Assembly (NCBI RefSeq): GCF_020510665.1
Contig: NZ_CP075187.1
Coordinates: forward strand, 2,066,501 to 2,130,500
Reading direction: 5' to 3'
From: Dechloromonas denitrificans
GTDB lineage: Bacteria > Pseudomonadota > Gammaproteobacteria > Burkholderiales > Rhodocyclaceae
Length of the DNA: 64,000 nt
Within the stretch, counting starts at the first letter, position 1. Each line of letters starts with the position of its first letter. The translations under genes were made by a program, and so were the position numbers. The notes beneath the pieces are model-generated. The model saw only the letters and a program-made list of their open reading frames with translations, made no database searches and was not told the DNA's origin. This document shows, in pieces, positions 42,815 to 53,928 of the stretch.

Positions 42815-43117
42815 GAATAGTCTCCAGAAAGAGGATTGGTTTAGTTCGGTGATAAGTATAAACCATATTCCGAACAAATTGTGCACTGCAGCAATTAATC
42901 TGAAAATACTGGTCTGGTGACGGGACAAACCTCTGATTCAACCCGAGATCAGGAGGATTCGCGCATCCTTGATTGGCTTTATCTCGCATTCTGGTCGGCA
43001 ACGACTGCACCAGGCAAGGTGCGACAAAAGCTGTACCTATTGCAAACAATCCTCTCTGTATCTGTTCCTTATTTTGCCCAGGGATGAAAATCAGTGGATC
43101 AACTGAGGCAAAGCAAT
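42815..43117. other. Intergenic region phaP / norE-like
   Basis: 303 bases between divergent genes, holding both promoters. A TATACT at 42857 region on the minus strand may serve the phasin gene. No complete FNR, Dnr or NsrR palindrome was found for the norE-like gene; TTGATTGGC near 42972 is only a half-site. Nothing coding is seen. Confidence 0.4.
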
Positions 43118-43723
43118 ATGACAACCATGGCAATGGCAGCAAGTGACGATCTTTCCGGTGCAGAACATAAAGGACGCATTCCCGGCAACAAGGGGATCTG
43201 GGTTGGCATTACCTGTGAATTCGTCGAATTCGTCGTCTTGTTTGTCGTCTACTTCGTCGCACGCGCCCACTTTCCTGAATCGTTCGAACAAGGTGCCGAG
43301 AAGCTCTCACGGCTTTCAGGGACAGTCATCACGCTACTGATGGTGACCAGCAGTTTCTTCATCGCCTGCTCGGTAGCCAGCATGCGGGCCGGTCATCAAC
43401 GACGCTCTCTTTATTGGTTAGTCGCTGGGCTCGTCATGGCGCTGGGCTATCCAATCGCAAAATACTTCGAAATTCAATGGAATCTCGCCCATGGCATCAA
43501 TGGTGAATCCGGCATTTTCTTTACGGTTTATTACTACCTGACGTTCAATCATCTGGTCCACGCCACCTGGGGCATTCTTGGCATCTTGTGGGTACTCGCC
43601 CGTCATTTGGCGGGAGGATACTCAACGGACGATTACGCAGGCCTTGAGGCACTCGCCTGCTATTGGCACGCCACCGACATCATTTGGCTTGTCATCTTTC
43701 CATTCTTCTACGTACTCGCCTGA
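43118..43723 (+). CDS. NorE-like cytochrome c oxidase subunit III family protein
   Basis: 201 residues from the ATG at 43118 (GAGG upstream); a GTG at 43094 lacks a site. Five membrane segments and the subunit III core (GIWVGITCEFVEFVVLFVVY, FNHLVHATWGILGILWVLAR, LACYWHATDIIWLVIFPFFY) fit NorE, a subunit III homologue found in denitrification clusters and thought to help NO reductase assembly or stability. The next gene, two bases away, encodes a NorF-like partner. norCB are not in the window. Confidence 0.78.
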   Translation: MTTMAMAASDDLSGAEHKGRIPGNKGIWVGITCEFVEFVVLFVVYFVARAHFPESFEQGAEKLSRLSGTVITLLMVTSSFFIACSVASMRAGHQRRSLYWLVAGLVMALGYPIAKYFEIQWNLAHGINGESGIFFTVYYYLTFNHLVHATWGILGILWVLARHLAGGYSTDDYAGLEALACYWHATDIIWLVIFPFFYVLA

Positions 43724-43725
43724 AA

Positions 43726-44031
43726 ATGACTACCAAGCAAACCCCTTCTTCGTCCATCACGCCCCTGTTTTATGCCTGGTCCGCCCTGGTTGGGCTGACA
43801 TTGCTCAGTCCTTTTCTCGGACAATGGCTGCATGGTGCCGCCTGGCTGCAACTTCTGGTCGCTGCCATCATTGGCGTGAAAGGCTGGTTAATTGCACATC
43901 ACTTCATTGAGACCGAACTGGCTCATCCGTTCATCCGGCGAGTCATGGGAGCATTCATCGCGTTCACGCCTATCGCACTCTTGCTGACGATATTTTGGGG
44001 ACGCCAGTTCGCAAGCTGGGCAACACTTTGA
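43726..44031 (+). CDS. NorF-like small membrane protein
   Basis: 101 residues from the ATG at 43726, two bases after the norE-like stop. Three predicted membrane segments (about 14-33, 40-58, 75-93), with VKGWLIAHHFIETELAHPFI resembling the cytochrome oxidase subunit IV / NorF family. Its partnership with NorE is supported by the tight spacing. The function in NO reduction is accessory and not well established in the family. Confidence 0.68.
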   Translation: MTTKQTPSSSITPLFYAWSALVGLTLLSPFLGQWLHGAAWLQLLVAAIIGVKGWLIAHHFIETELAHPFIRRVMGAFIAFTPIALLLTIFWGRQFASWATL

Positions 44032-44075
44032 TGCTTGAAATCAGGCAAGACTTGCCCGCCCTTCTCCGACAAAGC

Positions 44076-45509
44076 TCAGAGTTGAGCTGAAATCAGTCGC
44101 CCTAATGTAGCAATTGCAGCCTGCTGCTGCACGGAGTCGGGGTAGCCGTAATTGAGGCGAATGCAGTTGGCGAACTCGCGCTTGGCAGAAAAAATCGGGC
44201 CAGGCGCAATGCTGATCCCTTGATCCAGAGCCATCTTGTGCAATTTCAATGCATCGACTTGATCGGGCAACCCAACCCACATGAAATATCCACCGGTTGG
44301 CCGGGCCAGTTTGCTTTCGGAAGGGAAATAACGCTCGACTGCATCCATCAGGACTGACTCCTGAACCGCCAATTGCTGCCGCAAGCGACGTAAGTGGTGA
44401 TCATAGCCACCGTTTTTCAGGAAATCGGCAATTGCGATCTGTACAGGAATCGTCGTCGCCAACGTTGTCGACAGCTTCAAACGAACGATTTTTTCAGCGT
44501 AACGCCCTGCCGCCACCCAGCCGATCCGGTAACCGGGTGCCAGGCATTTTGAAAAGGACGAAACATGCATGACATGGTCGGTCCTGGCCTCTGATTTGCT
44601 GCATAAAGGCGCTTGTGAGCCAAAGTACAACTCGCCGTAAACATCATCCTCGATGAGCGGCACATCGTACCGGGCGAGCAGATCGATCAGGTATTTCTTT
44701 CGCGCATCGGAAACCAGACTGCCGGTTGGATTTGCGAAATTAAGCATCAACAAACAGGCTTTGATCGGGTAGCGACGCAAGGCATCCTCCAAAGCCTCCA
44801 GACTGATGCCCTCACGCGGGTGCGAGGGAATTTCGATCACTTTCAGGCCCAGGCGCTCGCTGGCCTGCAAGCCGGCATAAAAAGTAGGTGACTCGATGGC
44901 GATCAGGTCGCCCGGCGACGTTGCTGCCTGCAGGCAGAGATTCAGCCCCTCCATGGCACCGGACGTGATAACGATTTCATCCGTTGGCACGACAGCACCA
45001 CGCGACAAATAACGCAGCACGATCTGACGACGTAATTCCTCATTTCCGGGCGGCAAGTCGGTCACCGTGGAAATCGGATCAAATTTGCGTGCAGCCTGCC
45101 CCAGGAAACGGCCTAATTTATCCAGCGGAAACAAATAGGGACTCGGAAAACTGGAGCCAAGCGGAACAACGGAAGGATTCTTCACGCTGTTCAATATCTG
45201 GAAAATAAAATCACTCACCTGCAACTCGGTCGAGTTGCTTACCGGGTGACTCATTTCAGGTTCGTGCAGACGCTGCCCAAGACGGGCGCGGACAAAATAG
45301 CCGGACTTCGGTCGCGCCTCAATCAGGCCGCGACTTTCCAGCAAATAATAAGCCTGCGTGACAGTGACAGGGCTGACATTGCGCGATTTGCAGACCTGGC
45401 GAACCGAAGGCAGGCGATCACCGGCAATCAATACGCCATCGCTGATCAGTTTTTCTGTTTCAAATGCGAGACTTTGATAAAGGCCCATCGGCTCACTCAA
45501 GGAAAACAA
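44076..45509 (-). CDS. MocR-type regulator (GntR DNA-binding plus aminotransferase domain)
   Basis: 477 residues: an N-terminal winged helix (about 10-75, GDRLPSVRQVCKSRNVSPVT) joined to a class I aminotransferase-like domain. The PLP lysine is in SSFSKCLAPGYRIG (about 316). MocR regulators use PLP-bound ligands and commonly control vitamin B6 or amino-acid genes (PdxR, GabR, TauR). Transcribed on the same strand as nirS but downstream of it, 152 bases away, with a terminator between, so it has its own promoter. The target is unknown. Confidence 0.85.
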   Translation of the reverse strand: MFSLSEPMGLYQSLAFETEKLISDGVLIAGDRLPSVRQVCKSRNVSPVTVTQAYYLLESRGLIEARPKSGYFVRARLGQRLHEPEMSHPVSNSTELQVSDFIFQILNSVKNPSVVPLGSSFPSPYLFPLDKLGRFLGQAARKFDPISTVTDLPPGNEELRRQIVLRYLSRGAVVPTDEIVITSGAMEGLNLCLQAATSPGDLIAIESPTFYAGLQASERLGLKVIEIPSHPREGISLEALEDALRRYPIKACLLMLNFANPTGSLVSDARKKYLIDLLARYDVPLIEDDVYGELYFGSQAPLCSKSEARTDHVMHVSSFSKCLAPGYRIGWVAAGRYAEKIVRLKLSTTLATTIPVQIAIADFLKNGGYDHHLRRLRQQLAVQESVLMDAVERYFPSESKLARPTGGYFMWVGLPDQVDALKLHKMALDQGISIAPGPIFSAKREFANCIRLNYGYPDSVQQQAAIATLGRLISAQL

Positions 45510-45587
45510 TGTGCAGCGGCTCTCTGCAGGATATGTAGCGAATCAGGCGAGCATAGTGACACACGCCGACATATCTTTCCCTCTGCT

Positions 45588-45646
45588 GAGGGGAAAAAGA
45601 GACCGGAAGGCGGGGGACTGCCAGGAGATAGGCACACCTTCCGGTC
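45588..45646 (-). terminator. Terminator of nirS
   Basis: On the minus strand, GACCGGAAGG pairs with CCTTCCGGTC across a 26-base loop that contains an inner TGCC/GGCA helix. The stem is followed by TCTCTTTTTCCCC. It lies 16 bases past the nirS stop codon. Confidence 0.7.
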
Positions 45647-45661
45647 GAAGACAGCAAATGA

Positions 45662-47374
<1,713 letters not shown>

Positions 47375-47440
47375 TCAATTCGGCGCCTGCTTCGGACGTT
47401 TTTTTGTTGCGGCAATTGGACCATGCAGCGCAACAGCTCA

Positions 47441-47456
47441 ATCAACACAGATCAAC
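47441..47456 (-). promoter_or_regulatory. Possible Dnr/FNR half-sites upstream of nirS
   Basis: On the minus strand TTGATCTGTGTTGAT contains two TTGAT boxes spaced 10 bp apart as a direct repeat, about 106 bases before the nirS start. Read as a palindrome, TTGAT-CTGT-GTTGA matches the Dnr consensus in only eight of ten positions. Weak; included because nirS is usually controlled by such regulators. Confidence 0.3.
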
Positions 47457-47539
47457 CGATTTCCGATAGAAGCAGTTTGGAACGACCCGCCGTGTCGCAA
47501 GCGACGCCAAGGATCTGCCCTCCTTCGCCCCGCAACACC

Positions 47540-48709
47540 TCACCCGGGAATCAAGCGCAACACAGCAATCTCCGAAGGCGCACCAAAACGCTTTGGTGGC
47601 CCCCAGTAGCCGGTTCCCCGGCTGGTATAGACCGCCAAGCCACCCAATCGATGCAGGCCCGCCGTAAAAGGCTGCTGCAAGGGTACAAAATAATTCCAGG
47701 GCCAGAACTGACCGCCATGGGTATGGCCGGAAAGCTGCAGGTCGAAACCGGCGGCAGCGGCCGCACGTGCCGAACGCGGCTGGTGGGCGAGCAAGATACG
47801 CAACAAGCCGGGAGGACTATCGGCAAGCGCAGCCACCGGATCGCTGGCCTGGCTGGCATCAAAAGATGCCGCCGAATAATCGCTGACCCCGGCCAGGATG
47901 AAGCGGGCGCCATTACGTTCGATGACCACGTGACGGTTATCCAGGGTGTGCAGTCCGATGCGCTCAAATTCACGCATCCACGCCGTGGCCCCCGCGTAAT
48001 ACTCATGGTTGCCACTCACCACATAAGTACCGTAGTGACTGCGCAGATCGCCAAGCGGTGCTGTATCGGCACGCAGTTCCTCGACACTGCCATCAACCAC
48101 ATCCCCCGTAATTGCAACCAGATCGGCATCGAGCTGATTGACGCGGTCGACGATCGCCTGAACATAATTTCGCTTGATTGTCGGACCGACATGAATATCA
48201 CTGAGCTGCACAATAGTCATTCCAGCCAGCGCCTCGGGAAGCCCGGCCAACGGGATATCAACCCGTACCACACGGGCGACGCGACGCGCATTGATGTAGC
48301 CGAGCAAGGAAAACAAGCCGGCCAGTACAAGCACGCCAAGCGCACTCGGCGCCACAGGCAGATCGACCCATAAAGCAGCGATATCGCGCAGTACGGTCAA
48401 TACCAGCACCGAGGAAAAAAGTCCCATTGCGAGACCGCCCAAGCCACTCAGCCGATCAGCCAAGGCCTGACGGTCGACGATGAAACGGGCCAGTAAACCC
48501 AGGGGGACGAGACAGGTCGAAATCACCAGCCCGGCAATCGCCAATATCAACCCAGGGCGGCCCAACTCAAGCGGTGGCAGCAATCGCCAGCCGATATAGG
48601 CGTGCAGCCCCGCGACCAGCGGTAAAAGACGCCAGAGCATCCGTTTCAACCGGACGGTCAGTACGGAATTAGGTTTTTCCGAGCGGGGCAGTGTTTGGCT
48701 ATGGGGCAT
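47540..48709 (-). CDS. Membrane-anchored metallophosphoesterase (YkuE/YaeI type)
   Basis: 389 residues from the ATG at 48709; ATG 48730 and 48640 are alternatives, and no start has a strong site. Four hydrophobic segments (about 24-135) precede a calcineurin-like domain with DIHVGP, GDVVDG, GNHEYY and GHTHGG, all metal ligands intact. YkuE-type enzymes hydrolyse phosphodiesters or UDP-diacylglucosamine-like lipids. It is separated from nirS by 204 bases and is unlikely to be part of denitrification. Confidence 0.82.
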   Translation of the reverse strand: MPHSQTLPRSEKPNSVLTVRLKRMLWRLLPLVAGLHAYIGWRLLPPLELGRPGLILAIAGLVISTCLVPLGLLARFIVDRQALADRLSGLGGLAMGLFSSVLVLTVLRDIAALWVDLPVAPSALGVLVLAGLFSLLGYINARRVARVVRVDIPLAGLPEALAGMTIVQLSDIHVGPTIKRNYVQAIVDRVNQLDADLVAITGDVVDGSVEELRADTAPLGDLRSHYGTYVVSGNHEYYAGATAWMREFERIGLHTLDNRHVVIERNGARFILAGVSDYSAASFDASQASDPVAALADSPPGLLRILLAHQPRSARAAAAAGFDLQLSGHTHGGQFWPWNYFVPLQQPFTAGLHRLGGLAVYTSRGTGYWGPPKRFGAPSEIAVLRLIPG

Positions 48710-48774
48710 GGCGTTTCGCTGTGTATGCATACTTCGGGGGACACCGCCCGGCCCAAGCCAGGCGGCACATGCGA

Positions 48775-49158
48775 TCAGGCGGGGTCTGCCGGCTTGTCTG
48801 CAACATTGCCGGAAACATCGGACTTGCCTGCAACGCAGCAACTACTCCAGCGGCCACCGAAGCGGCTCTTCAGTTGCTGACGCTCTTCCGGCGTCATTTT
48901 TTCCCAGCGTTCCCGGCGTTCACGCCAATGGCCATGACAGCCACCGCGCAGACCGCCAAACAAAATCCGGCTCAACGCCAGCACGCCAAGCGCTTGCCAG
49001 TAGCTGATCGGCGAGACGCCAAGAAAAATATCGGGCAACAGGCAGTTCCACAACTGCATGACGATCCAGGTAACGGCAGCGATCCCGGCAACGGCCATCA
49101 GGCCGATTTTGAGACAGCGTGAAACACAGCCGGATTTCTCAGTAGCACATTGCATCAT
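48775..49158 (-). CDS. Small membrane protein co-transcribed with an ECF sigma factor
   Basis: 127 residues: a Cys-containing N-terminus, membrane segments at about 18-42 and 52-70, a Gly/His-rich stretch (GGLRGGCHGHWRERRERWEKM) and a basic, Cys-rich C-terminus. I do not recognise the family. The sigma factor gene ends 13 bases upstream, so the two form an operon; by that position it may be an anti-sigma or accessory protein, though it lacks a classical anti-sigma (ZAS) motif. Confidence 0.6.
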   Translation of the reverse strand: MMQCATEKSGCVSRCLKIGLMAVAGIAAVTWIVMQLWNCLLPDIFLGVSPISYWQALGVLALSRILFGGLRGGCHGHWRERRERWEKMTPEERQQLKSRFGGRWSSCCVAGKSDVSGNVADKPADPA

Positions 49159-49171
49159 GGTGATTCCTCTT

Positions 49172-49717
49172 TCAGGGTTGTTCGTCGTAAAGGGGGCGCA
49201 GGCGTTCGCGCAAGTGCAGAACGGCCTGTCGCTTCCAGCCCAGCAGGGTATTCACGGAAGTACCGCTTTCTGCTGCCATTTCCTTGAAGCTGCGCCCATC
49301 GAGTTCGTGGGCAATGAACACATCGCGCGGCCCGGCCGGCAATTCGTCGAGCGCAGCCGCAATCGCATCCAGCCACAAACCACGCAAATGTGCCGCCTCC
49401 GGACCGCCGTCATCGGCCGGCATGGCCTTATCCAGCCAATCAGCGGCATCGTCATCCTCTACGCCGGAAATCGGCAACGGCTCCTCGCGCCGCTTGCGAA
49501 AGCGGTCGATGATGCGATTGCGCGCCACCCGGAACAGCCATGCACCGACTTGCTCGATCGGCTCCGGCAAGCGCCAGGCCTCAACCAGTTCGAAAAAGAC
49601 ATCCTGCAGGATGTCCTCCGCCTCACCCGGATCAGGCACCCGCTGACGAATAAAACTGCCCAGCCGCCCGCTTTCGCGGGCAACGGTTTCAGTCAGGCGG
49701 CGGTTTTGCTCAGCCAT
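49172..49717 (-). CDS. ECF-type RNA polymerase sigma factor
   Basis: 181 residues from the ATG at 49717, the start that agrees with the family; the frame extends upstream (ATG 49765) without a better site. Region 2 (EAEDILQDVFFELVEAWRLP, GAWLFRVARNRIIDRFRKR) and region 4 (GRSFKEMAAESGTSVNTLLG) are clear. ECF sigmas direct transcription of stress or envelope genes. Its neighbour is the small membrane protein 48775-49158. The promoter is not recognised. Confidence 0.83.
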   Translation of the reverse strand: MAEQNRRLTETVARESGRLGSFIRQRVPDPGEAEDILQDVFFELVEAWRLPEPIEQVGAWLFRVARNRIIDRFRKRREEPLPISGVEDDDAADWLDKAMPADDGGPEAAHLRGLWLDAIAAALDELPAGPRDVFIAHELDGRSFKEMAAESGTSVNTLLGWKRQAVLHLRERLRPLYDEQP

Positions 49718-49878
49718 CAGGCGGTTCTTTTCGTAAAGCGGTGACAGGGAAAACGATGTGTCCATGCCTGGGTAGACGAACGAGAAATACAAATATTGCG
49801 GGAAACTGGAAAATAATTGGCATGACGACGCATGCCACAGATCGGACGGGCATCCAGCCCCGTCGAATCGAGAACAAC

Positions 49879-49911
49879 AAAAAACCCGCAGAGCCTGAGC
49901 CATGCGGGTTT
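49879..49911 (-). terminator. Terminator after tRNA-Val
   Basis: On the minus strand AAACCCGCA pairs with TGCGGGTTT around a 12-base loop and runs into a T-rich tract. It follows the 3' end of the tRNA gene by 15 bases. Confidence 0.82.
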
Positions 49912-49926
49912 GAAGTTGTTTTTAAC

Positions 49927-50001
49927 TGGTGCGAGCGGAGGGTTTCGAACCCCCGACCCCCGCCGTGTGAAGGCGATGCTCTACCCCTGAGCTACGCTCG
50001 C
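49927..50001 (-). tRNA. tRNA-Val(CAC)
   Basis: 75 bases including an encoded CCA. Acceptor GCGAGCG pairs with CGCTCGC, the D and T arms are complete (GGTTCGAAA), and the anticodon loop TTCACAC gives anticodon CAC for GUG codons. Confidence 0.9.
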
Positions 50002-50175
50002 AAAGCGTTAAAAGCGGGTACCTGAAACTCTTCTGCTTGTTGATTCATGGCAAACATGATCAAACAAGCTGATACAGCAATTCAGGAGCCGCGCATTTAA
50101 ACATAAGTCAGTCAGCGCGTCAAACCACGCTCGGCTAGAATAACGGTCTTTGCATCCGTATAGATTACGCCCCTC

Positions 50176-51570
50176 ATGAAGCCTGTCCGCACCCGTTTCG
50201 CCCCCAGCCCCACCGGTTACCTGCACATCGGCGGCGCCCGTACCGCCCTCTTCTCCTGGGCCTTTGCCCGTCGCCACGGCGGCACTTTCGTATTGCGCAT
50301 CGAGGACACCGACGTTGCACGTTCGACGCCGGAAGCCGTACAAGCGATCATCGACGGGATGAACTGGCTCGGCCTGGCGCATGACGAAGGTCCGTTCTAC
50401 CAGATGCAACGCATGGAGCGTTACAAGGAAGCCATCCAGCAAATGTTGGCCAACGGCACCGCTTATTACTGCTACACGACGCGCGAAGAACTCGATGCGC
50501 TACGTGCCGAACAAGAAGCCAAGAAGGAAAAGCCGCGCTACGACGGACGCTGGCGCCCGGAAGCCGGCAAGACCCTGCCGACCCCGCCGACCGACATCCC
50601 GCCGGTGATCCGCTTCAAGAACCCAAAGGATGGCGTCGTTGCCTGGGATGATCAGGTCAAGGGCCGAATCGAAATCGCCAATGGCGAACTGGACGACCTG
50701 ATCATCGCCCGTGCCGACGGCACACCGACCTATAACTTCTGTGTCTGCGTCGACGACTGGGACATGGGCATCACCCACGTTATCCGCGGCGACGACCATG
50801 TCAACAACACGCCGCGCCAGATCAACATACTCGCTGCACTCGGCGCCGAAGTGCCGCAATACGCCCACCTCTCGATGATCCTCGGCGACGACGGCGCCAA
50901 GCTGTCCAAGCGCCACGGCGCCGTATCGGTCATGCAATATGACGAAGACGGTTTCCTGACCGAAGCCGTGATCAATTACCTGGCCCGCCTCGGCTGGTCG
51001 CACGGCGACGATGAAGTGTTCTCGCGCCAGCAGTTCGTCGAATGGTTCGACCTTGACCACATCACCGCCTCTGCCGCCCAGTTCAATACAGAGAAGCTGT
51101 TGTGGCTGAACCAGCATTACATGAAGCAACTACCGGCTGCCGAACTGGCCGCCAAGGTCAAACCTCGCCTGCTCGCACGCGGCATCAATACCGATGCCGG
51201 CCCCAGCCTTGAGAATGCGGTTGCTTTGTATGTCGACCGCAGCAATACGCTCAATGTGCTGGCCGATGCGGTCGAAGTCTTCTATACGACAATCACGCCA
51301 AACCCTGAGCTGCTCGCACAACACCTGAGCGACGAGGCTCGCCCTGCACTGGTCGATTTCGCAGCCGGCATTGCCAACGTTGCCTGGGAGGCTCCGGCGA
51401 TCAATGCGCTGATCAAGGAAACTGTCGCCAAACATGGCCTGAAAATGCCAAAGCTGGCGATGCCCTTGCGCGTTTTGCTAACAGGTCAGGCTCAAACGCC
51501 TTCGGTTGATGCAGTCATTGTGCTGATCGGGCGCGACAAAGTTATCAGCCTTCTTGGGGGCAATCTCTAA
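50176..51570 (+). CDS. gltX: Glutamate--tRNA ligase
   Basis: 464 residues. The class I HIGH motif is present as YLHIGGAR (15-22), and the KMSKS motif as KLSKRHG (about 238-244). GltX charges tRNA-Glu. It is followed directly by two tRNA-Glu genes within the Ala-Glu-Asp cluster, so enzyme and substrate are physically linked. A TAGAAT at 50136-50141 may be the -10 box of its promoter. Confidence 0.95.
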   Translation: MKPVRTRFAPSPTGYLHIGGARTALFSWAFARRHGGTFVLRIEDTDVARSTPEAVQAIIDGMNWLGLAHDEGPFYQMQRMERYKEAIQQMLANGTAYYCYTTREELDALRAEQEAKKEKPRYDGRWRPEAGKTLPTPPTDIPPVIRFKNPKDGVVAWDDQVKGRIEIANGELDDLIIARADGTPTYNFCVCVDDWDMGITHVIRGDDHVNNTPRQINILAALGAEVPQYAHLSMILGDDGAKLSKRHGAVSVMQYDEDGFLTEAVINYLARLGWSHGDDEVFSRQQFVEWFDLDHITASAAQFNTEKLLWLNQHYMKQLPAAELAAKVKPRLLARGINTDAGPSLENAVALYVDRSNTLNVLADAVEVFYTTITPNPELLAQHLSDEARPALVDFAAGIANVAWEAPAINALIKETVAKHGLKMPKLAMPLRVLLTGQAQTPSVDAVIVLIGRDKVISLLGGNL

Positions 51571-51586
51571 AAAACGCAAAAAGCCC

Positions 51587-51615
51587 TTTACAAGCTGTAA
51601 AACACTCCCTATAAT
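51587..51615 (+). promoter_or_regulatory. Promoter of the tRNA cluster
   Basis: TTTACA (51587-51592) and a perfect TATAAT (51610-51615) with a 17-base spacer, followed by a GC-rich stretch GCGGCC typical of stringently controlled stable-RNA promoters. Transcription should start near 51622, 12 bases before tRNA-Ala. Confidence 0.8.
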
Positions 51616-51633
51616 GCGGCCTTCTTTCGCGGC

Positions 51634-51709
<76 letters not shown>

Positions 51710-51735
51710 AAAAGCGCGAAAGAAAGTTAGTCCGG

Positions 51736-51811
51736 GTCCCCATCGTCTAGAGGCCTAGGACACCGCCCTTTCACGGCGGTAACCGGGGTTCGAATCCCCG
51801 TGGGGACGCCA
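51736..51811 (+). tRNA. tRNA-Glu(TTC), copy 1
   Basis: 76 bases. Arm CCGCC-CTTTCAC-GGCGG gives anticodon TTC for Glu. Acceptor GTCCCCA pairs with TGGGGAC; encoded CCA. Confidence 0.95.
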
Positions 51812-51841
51812 AGAATTTGGCAGTGTGCAGTTTAGTAGTGT

Positions 51842-51918
51842 GGAGTGGTAGTTCAGTTGGTTAGAATACCGGCCTGTCACGCCGGGGGTCGCGGGTTCGA
51901 GTCCCGTCCACTCCGCCA
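51842..51918 (+). tRNA. tRNA-Asp(GTC), copy 1
   Basis: 77 bases. Loop CTGTCAC gives anticodon GTC for Asp. Acceptor GGAGTGG pairs with CCACTCC; encoded CCA. Confidence 0.95.
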
Positions 51919-51992
51919 ACGCTTTAGAGGTTCTGAGTTAGCTCTCAGGGTCTTGGGTGAAAACCCGAAGTCGTTCGGTTATCTCTCCAAAT

Positions 51993-52068
<76 letters not shown>

Positions 52069-52102
52069 GATGCTGAACGAGCAGTTGTTGTAGTTAGTCC
52101 GG

Positions 52103-52178
52103 GTCCCCATCGTCTAGAGGCCTAGGACACCGCCCTTTCACGGCGGTAACCGGGGTTCGAATCCCCGTGGGGACGCCA
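52103..52178 (+). tRNA. tRNA-Glu(TTC), copy 2
   Basis: Identical to the first copy over 76 bases, anticodon TTC. Confidence 0.95.
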
Positions 52179-52208
52179 AGAATTTGGCAGTGTGCAGTTT
52201 AGTAGTGT

Positions 52209-52285
52209 GGAGTGGTAGTTCAGTTGGTTAGAATACCGGCCTGTCACGCCGGGGGTCGCGGGTTCGAGTCCCGTCCACTCCGCCA
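52209..52285 (+). tRNA. tRNA-Asp(GTC), copy 2
   Basis: Identical to the first copy over 77 bases, anticodon GTC. Confidence 0.95.
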
Positions 52286-52296
52286 ACAAATAAATA

Positions 52297-52319
52297 AACC
52301 AGCTACGGCTGGTTTTTTT
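52297..52319 (+). terminator. Terminator of the tRNA cluster
   Basis: AACCAGC-TACG-GCTGGTT followed by a run of T (TTTTTAT). It lies 12 bases past the last tRNA. Confidence 0.9.
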
Positions 52320-52406
52320 ATTTCCCGCCCACGATCAGGGATCGTTCAGCCTTAGCCCGGTATAATTGCCGGTTTGGTTGCCCCGTTGTGCCAGGAGCCT
52401 CAGTCT

Positions 52407-53927
52407 ATGCAGCACCGTACTTTTCTGTCGCTTCTCCGCCGCTTGACCGGCGCCTCGCTGGGCTTGGCGATACTTGTTTCAGTACAGCCAGCCCAGGCTG
52501 AATCCCCCTTCAGACTCCCCCTGATATCGCTGATCATGCCCGGCCTGAACAGCGAACCGGAAGCCCCCACGCCAGAAGCCGCACTGACCGTTCACGAACT
52601 GCCTGCAGCCTATCCATTCCCACAAAACATCGACCTGACCAGCCAACCCAACGATTTGTGGATACGTATCCGCAATGGCTTCGCAATGGCTGACCTGAAC
52701 GATGATCTCACCCTGCATTACCAGCAGTATTACCAGAACCGCCCTGATGCACTGCGCCGCATGGTTGAGCGTAGCCGGCCGATCATGCACCACATTGTCG
52801 AGGAACTGGAAGCGCGCGGCATGCCGACCGAACTGGCGCTGCTGCCGATGGTGGAAAGCTCATTCAATCCGATGGCTTATTCACGCGCCCATGCGGCTGG
52901 CCTGTGGCAGTTCATTCCGGCCACCGGCAAGCGGTTCAATCTGGAACAGAACTGGTGGCAGGACCAGCGCCGTGACATCGTCGCCTCTACCAGCGCTGCG
53001 CTCGACTACCTGCAGAGCATTTATGAAATGCATGGCGACTGGCACCTTGCACTGGCCTCATACAACTGGGGAGAAGGTGCCGTCAAACGCGCAGTCGAAA
53101 AGAACATTGCGCGCGACCTGCCTACCGACTACGCCAGCCTGACCATGCCGAACGAAACACGGCATTACGTCCCCAAACTCCAGGCCCTGAAGAATATCTT
53201 CAACAATCCTCGCCTGATGGCCCAGCTGAACATTCCAAGCATCAGCAACCGTCCTTATTTCACCACCGTTGAAACGGCTCGTGCGATGGATGTCAAAACG
53301 GCAGCACGCCTGGCCAATATGCCGATGGATGCCTTTGTGGCACTGAACCCCTCGCACAATCGGCCGGTCATCAAGGCATCGACGCCACTGGTCATTCCGG
53401 AAGACAAGCTGGCCACCTTCCAAAGCAATCTTGAGCGGACCAACACACCACTCACCGAGTGGCAGGCCTATACGTTGAAGTCCGGTGAAAAGCTCAACAA
53501 ACTGGCCCCCCGCTTCGGCATTCCGCTGGCAGAGTTGCTGCGGATCAACGGCCTGAGCGGCAAGGTTCGCCTGGGTAGCGGCTCGACCATCCTGGTGCCA
53601 TCAGGCCAGGGGAGCAGCGATCTTTCCCTGCTCGGCAACCAGGCCTCCCTGCCGCAGATCATCGAACCGGAACCTGCCCCCAGTCGAGTGGCAGAAAAAT
53701 CGACCAAGAAAGAGGCGGCCAAGCCGACCGGCAAAGCCGACCATAAACACGCAAACAACAAGACAGCAGCCAAACAGGGTAAGCCGGAACATGGCAAAGC
53801 AAGCGGGAAAACAGTTGCTGTAAAAACCGGATCAAGCAGCGCCAAGCCCAAAGCCGGCAGCAGCAAGCCTGCTGCAACGCCCGCCAAAACCGGCAAACCA
53901 GCCGTCACAGCAAAAAAGCGCGGTTGA
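52407..53927 (+). CDS. mltD: Membrane-bound lytic murein transglycosylase D
   Basis: 506 residues from the ATG at 52407 (CAGGAG upstream). A signal peptide (about 1-30) precedes an SLT domain with catalytic Glu in LLPMVESSFNP (about 152), AGLWQFIPATGKRF and LALASYNWGEGAV, then a LysM module (YTLKSGEKLNKLAPRFGI, about 355-400), and a Lys/Ala/Pro-rich low-complexity tail from about 425. It cleaves peptidoglycan to 1,6-anhydro products. A single LysM and the long basic tail are unusual; the tail may bind cell wall or DNA non-specifically. It ends two bases before yejF-type on the opposite strand. Confidence 0.88.
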   Translation: MQHRTFLSLLRRLTGASLGLAILVSVQPAQAESPFRLPLISLIMPGLNSEPEAPTPEAALTVHELPAAYPFPQNIDLTSQPNDLWIRIRNGFAMADLNDDLTLHYQQYYQNRPDALRRMVERSRPIMHHIVEELEARGMPTELALLPMVESSFNPMAYSRAHAAGLWQFIPATGKRFNLEQNWWQDQRRDIVASTSAALDYLQSIYEMHGDWHLALASYNWGEGAVKRAVEKNIARDLPTDYASLTMPNETRHYVPKLQALKNIFNNPRLMAQLNIPSISNRPYFTTVETARAMDVKTAARLANMPMDAFVALNPSHNRPVIKASTPLVIPEDKLATFQSNLERTNTPLTEWQAYTLKSGEKLNKLAPRFGIPLAELLRINGLSGKVRLGSGSTILVPSGQGSSDLSLLGNQASLPQIIEPEPAPSRVAEKSTKKEAAKPTGKADHKHANNKTAAKQGKPEHGKASGKTVAVKTGSSSAKPKAGSSKPAATPAKTGKPAVTAKKRG

Positions 53928-53928
53928 T

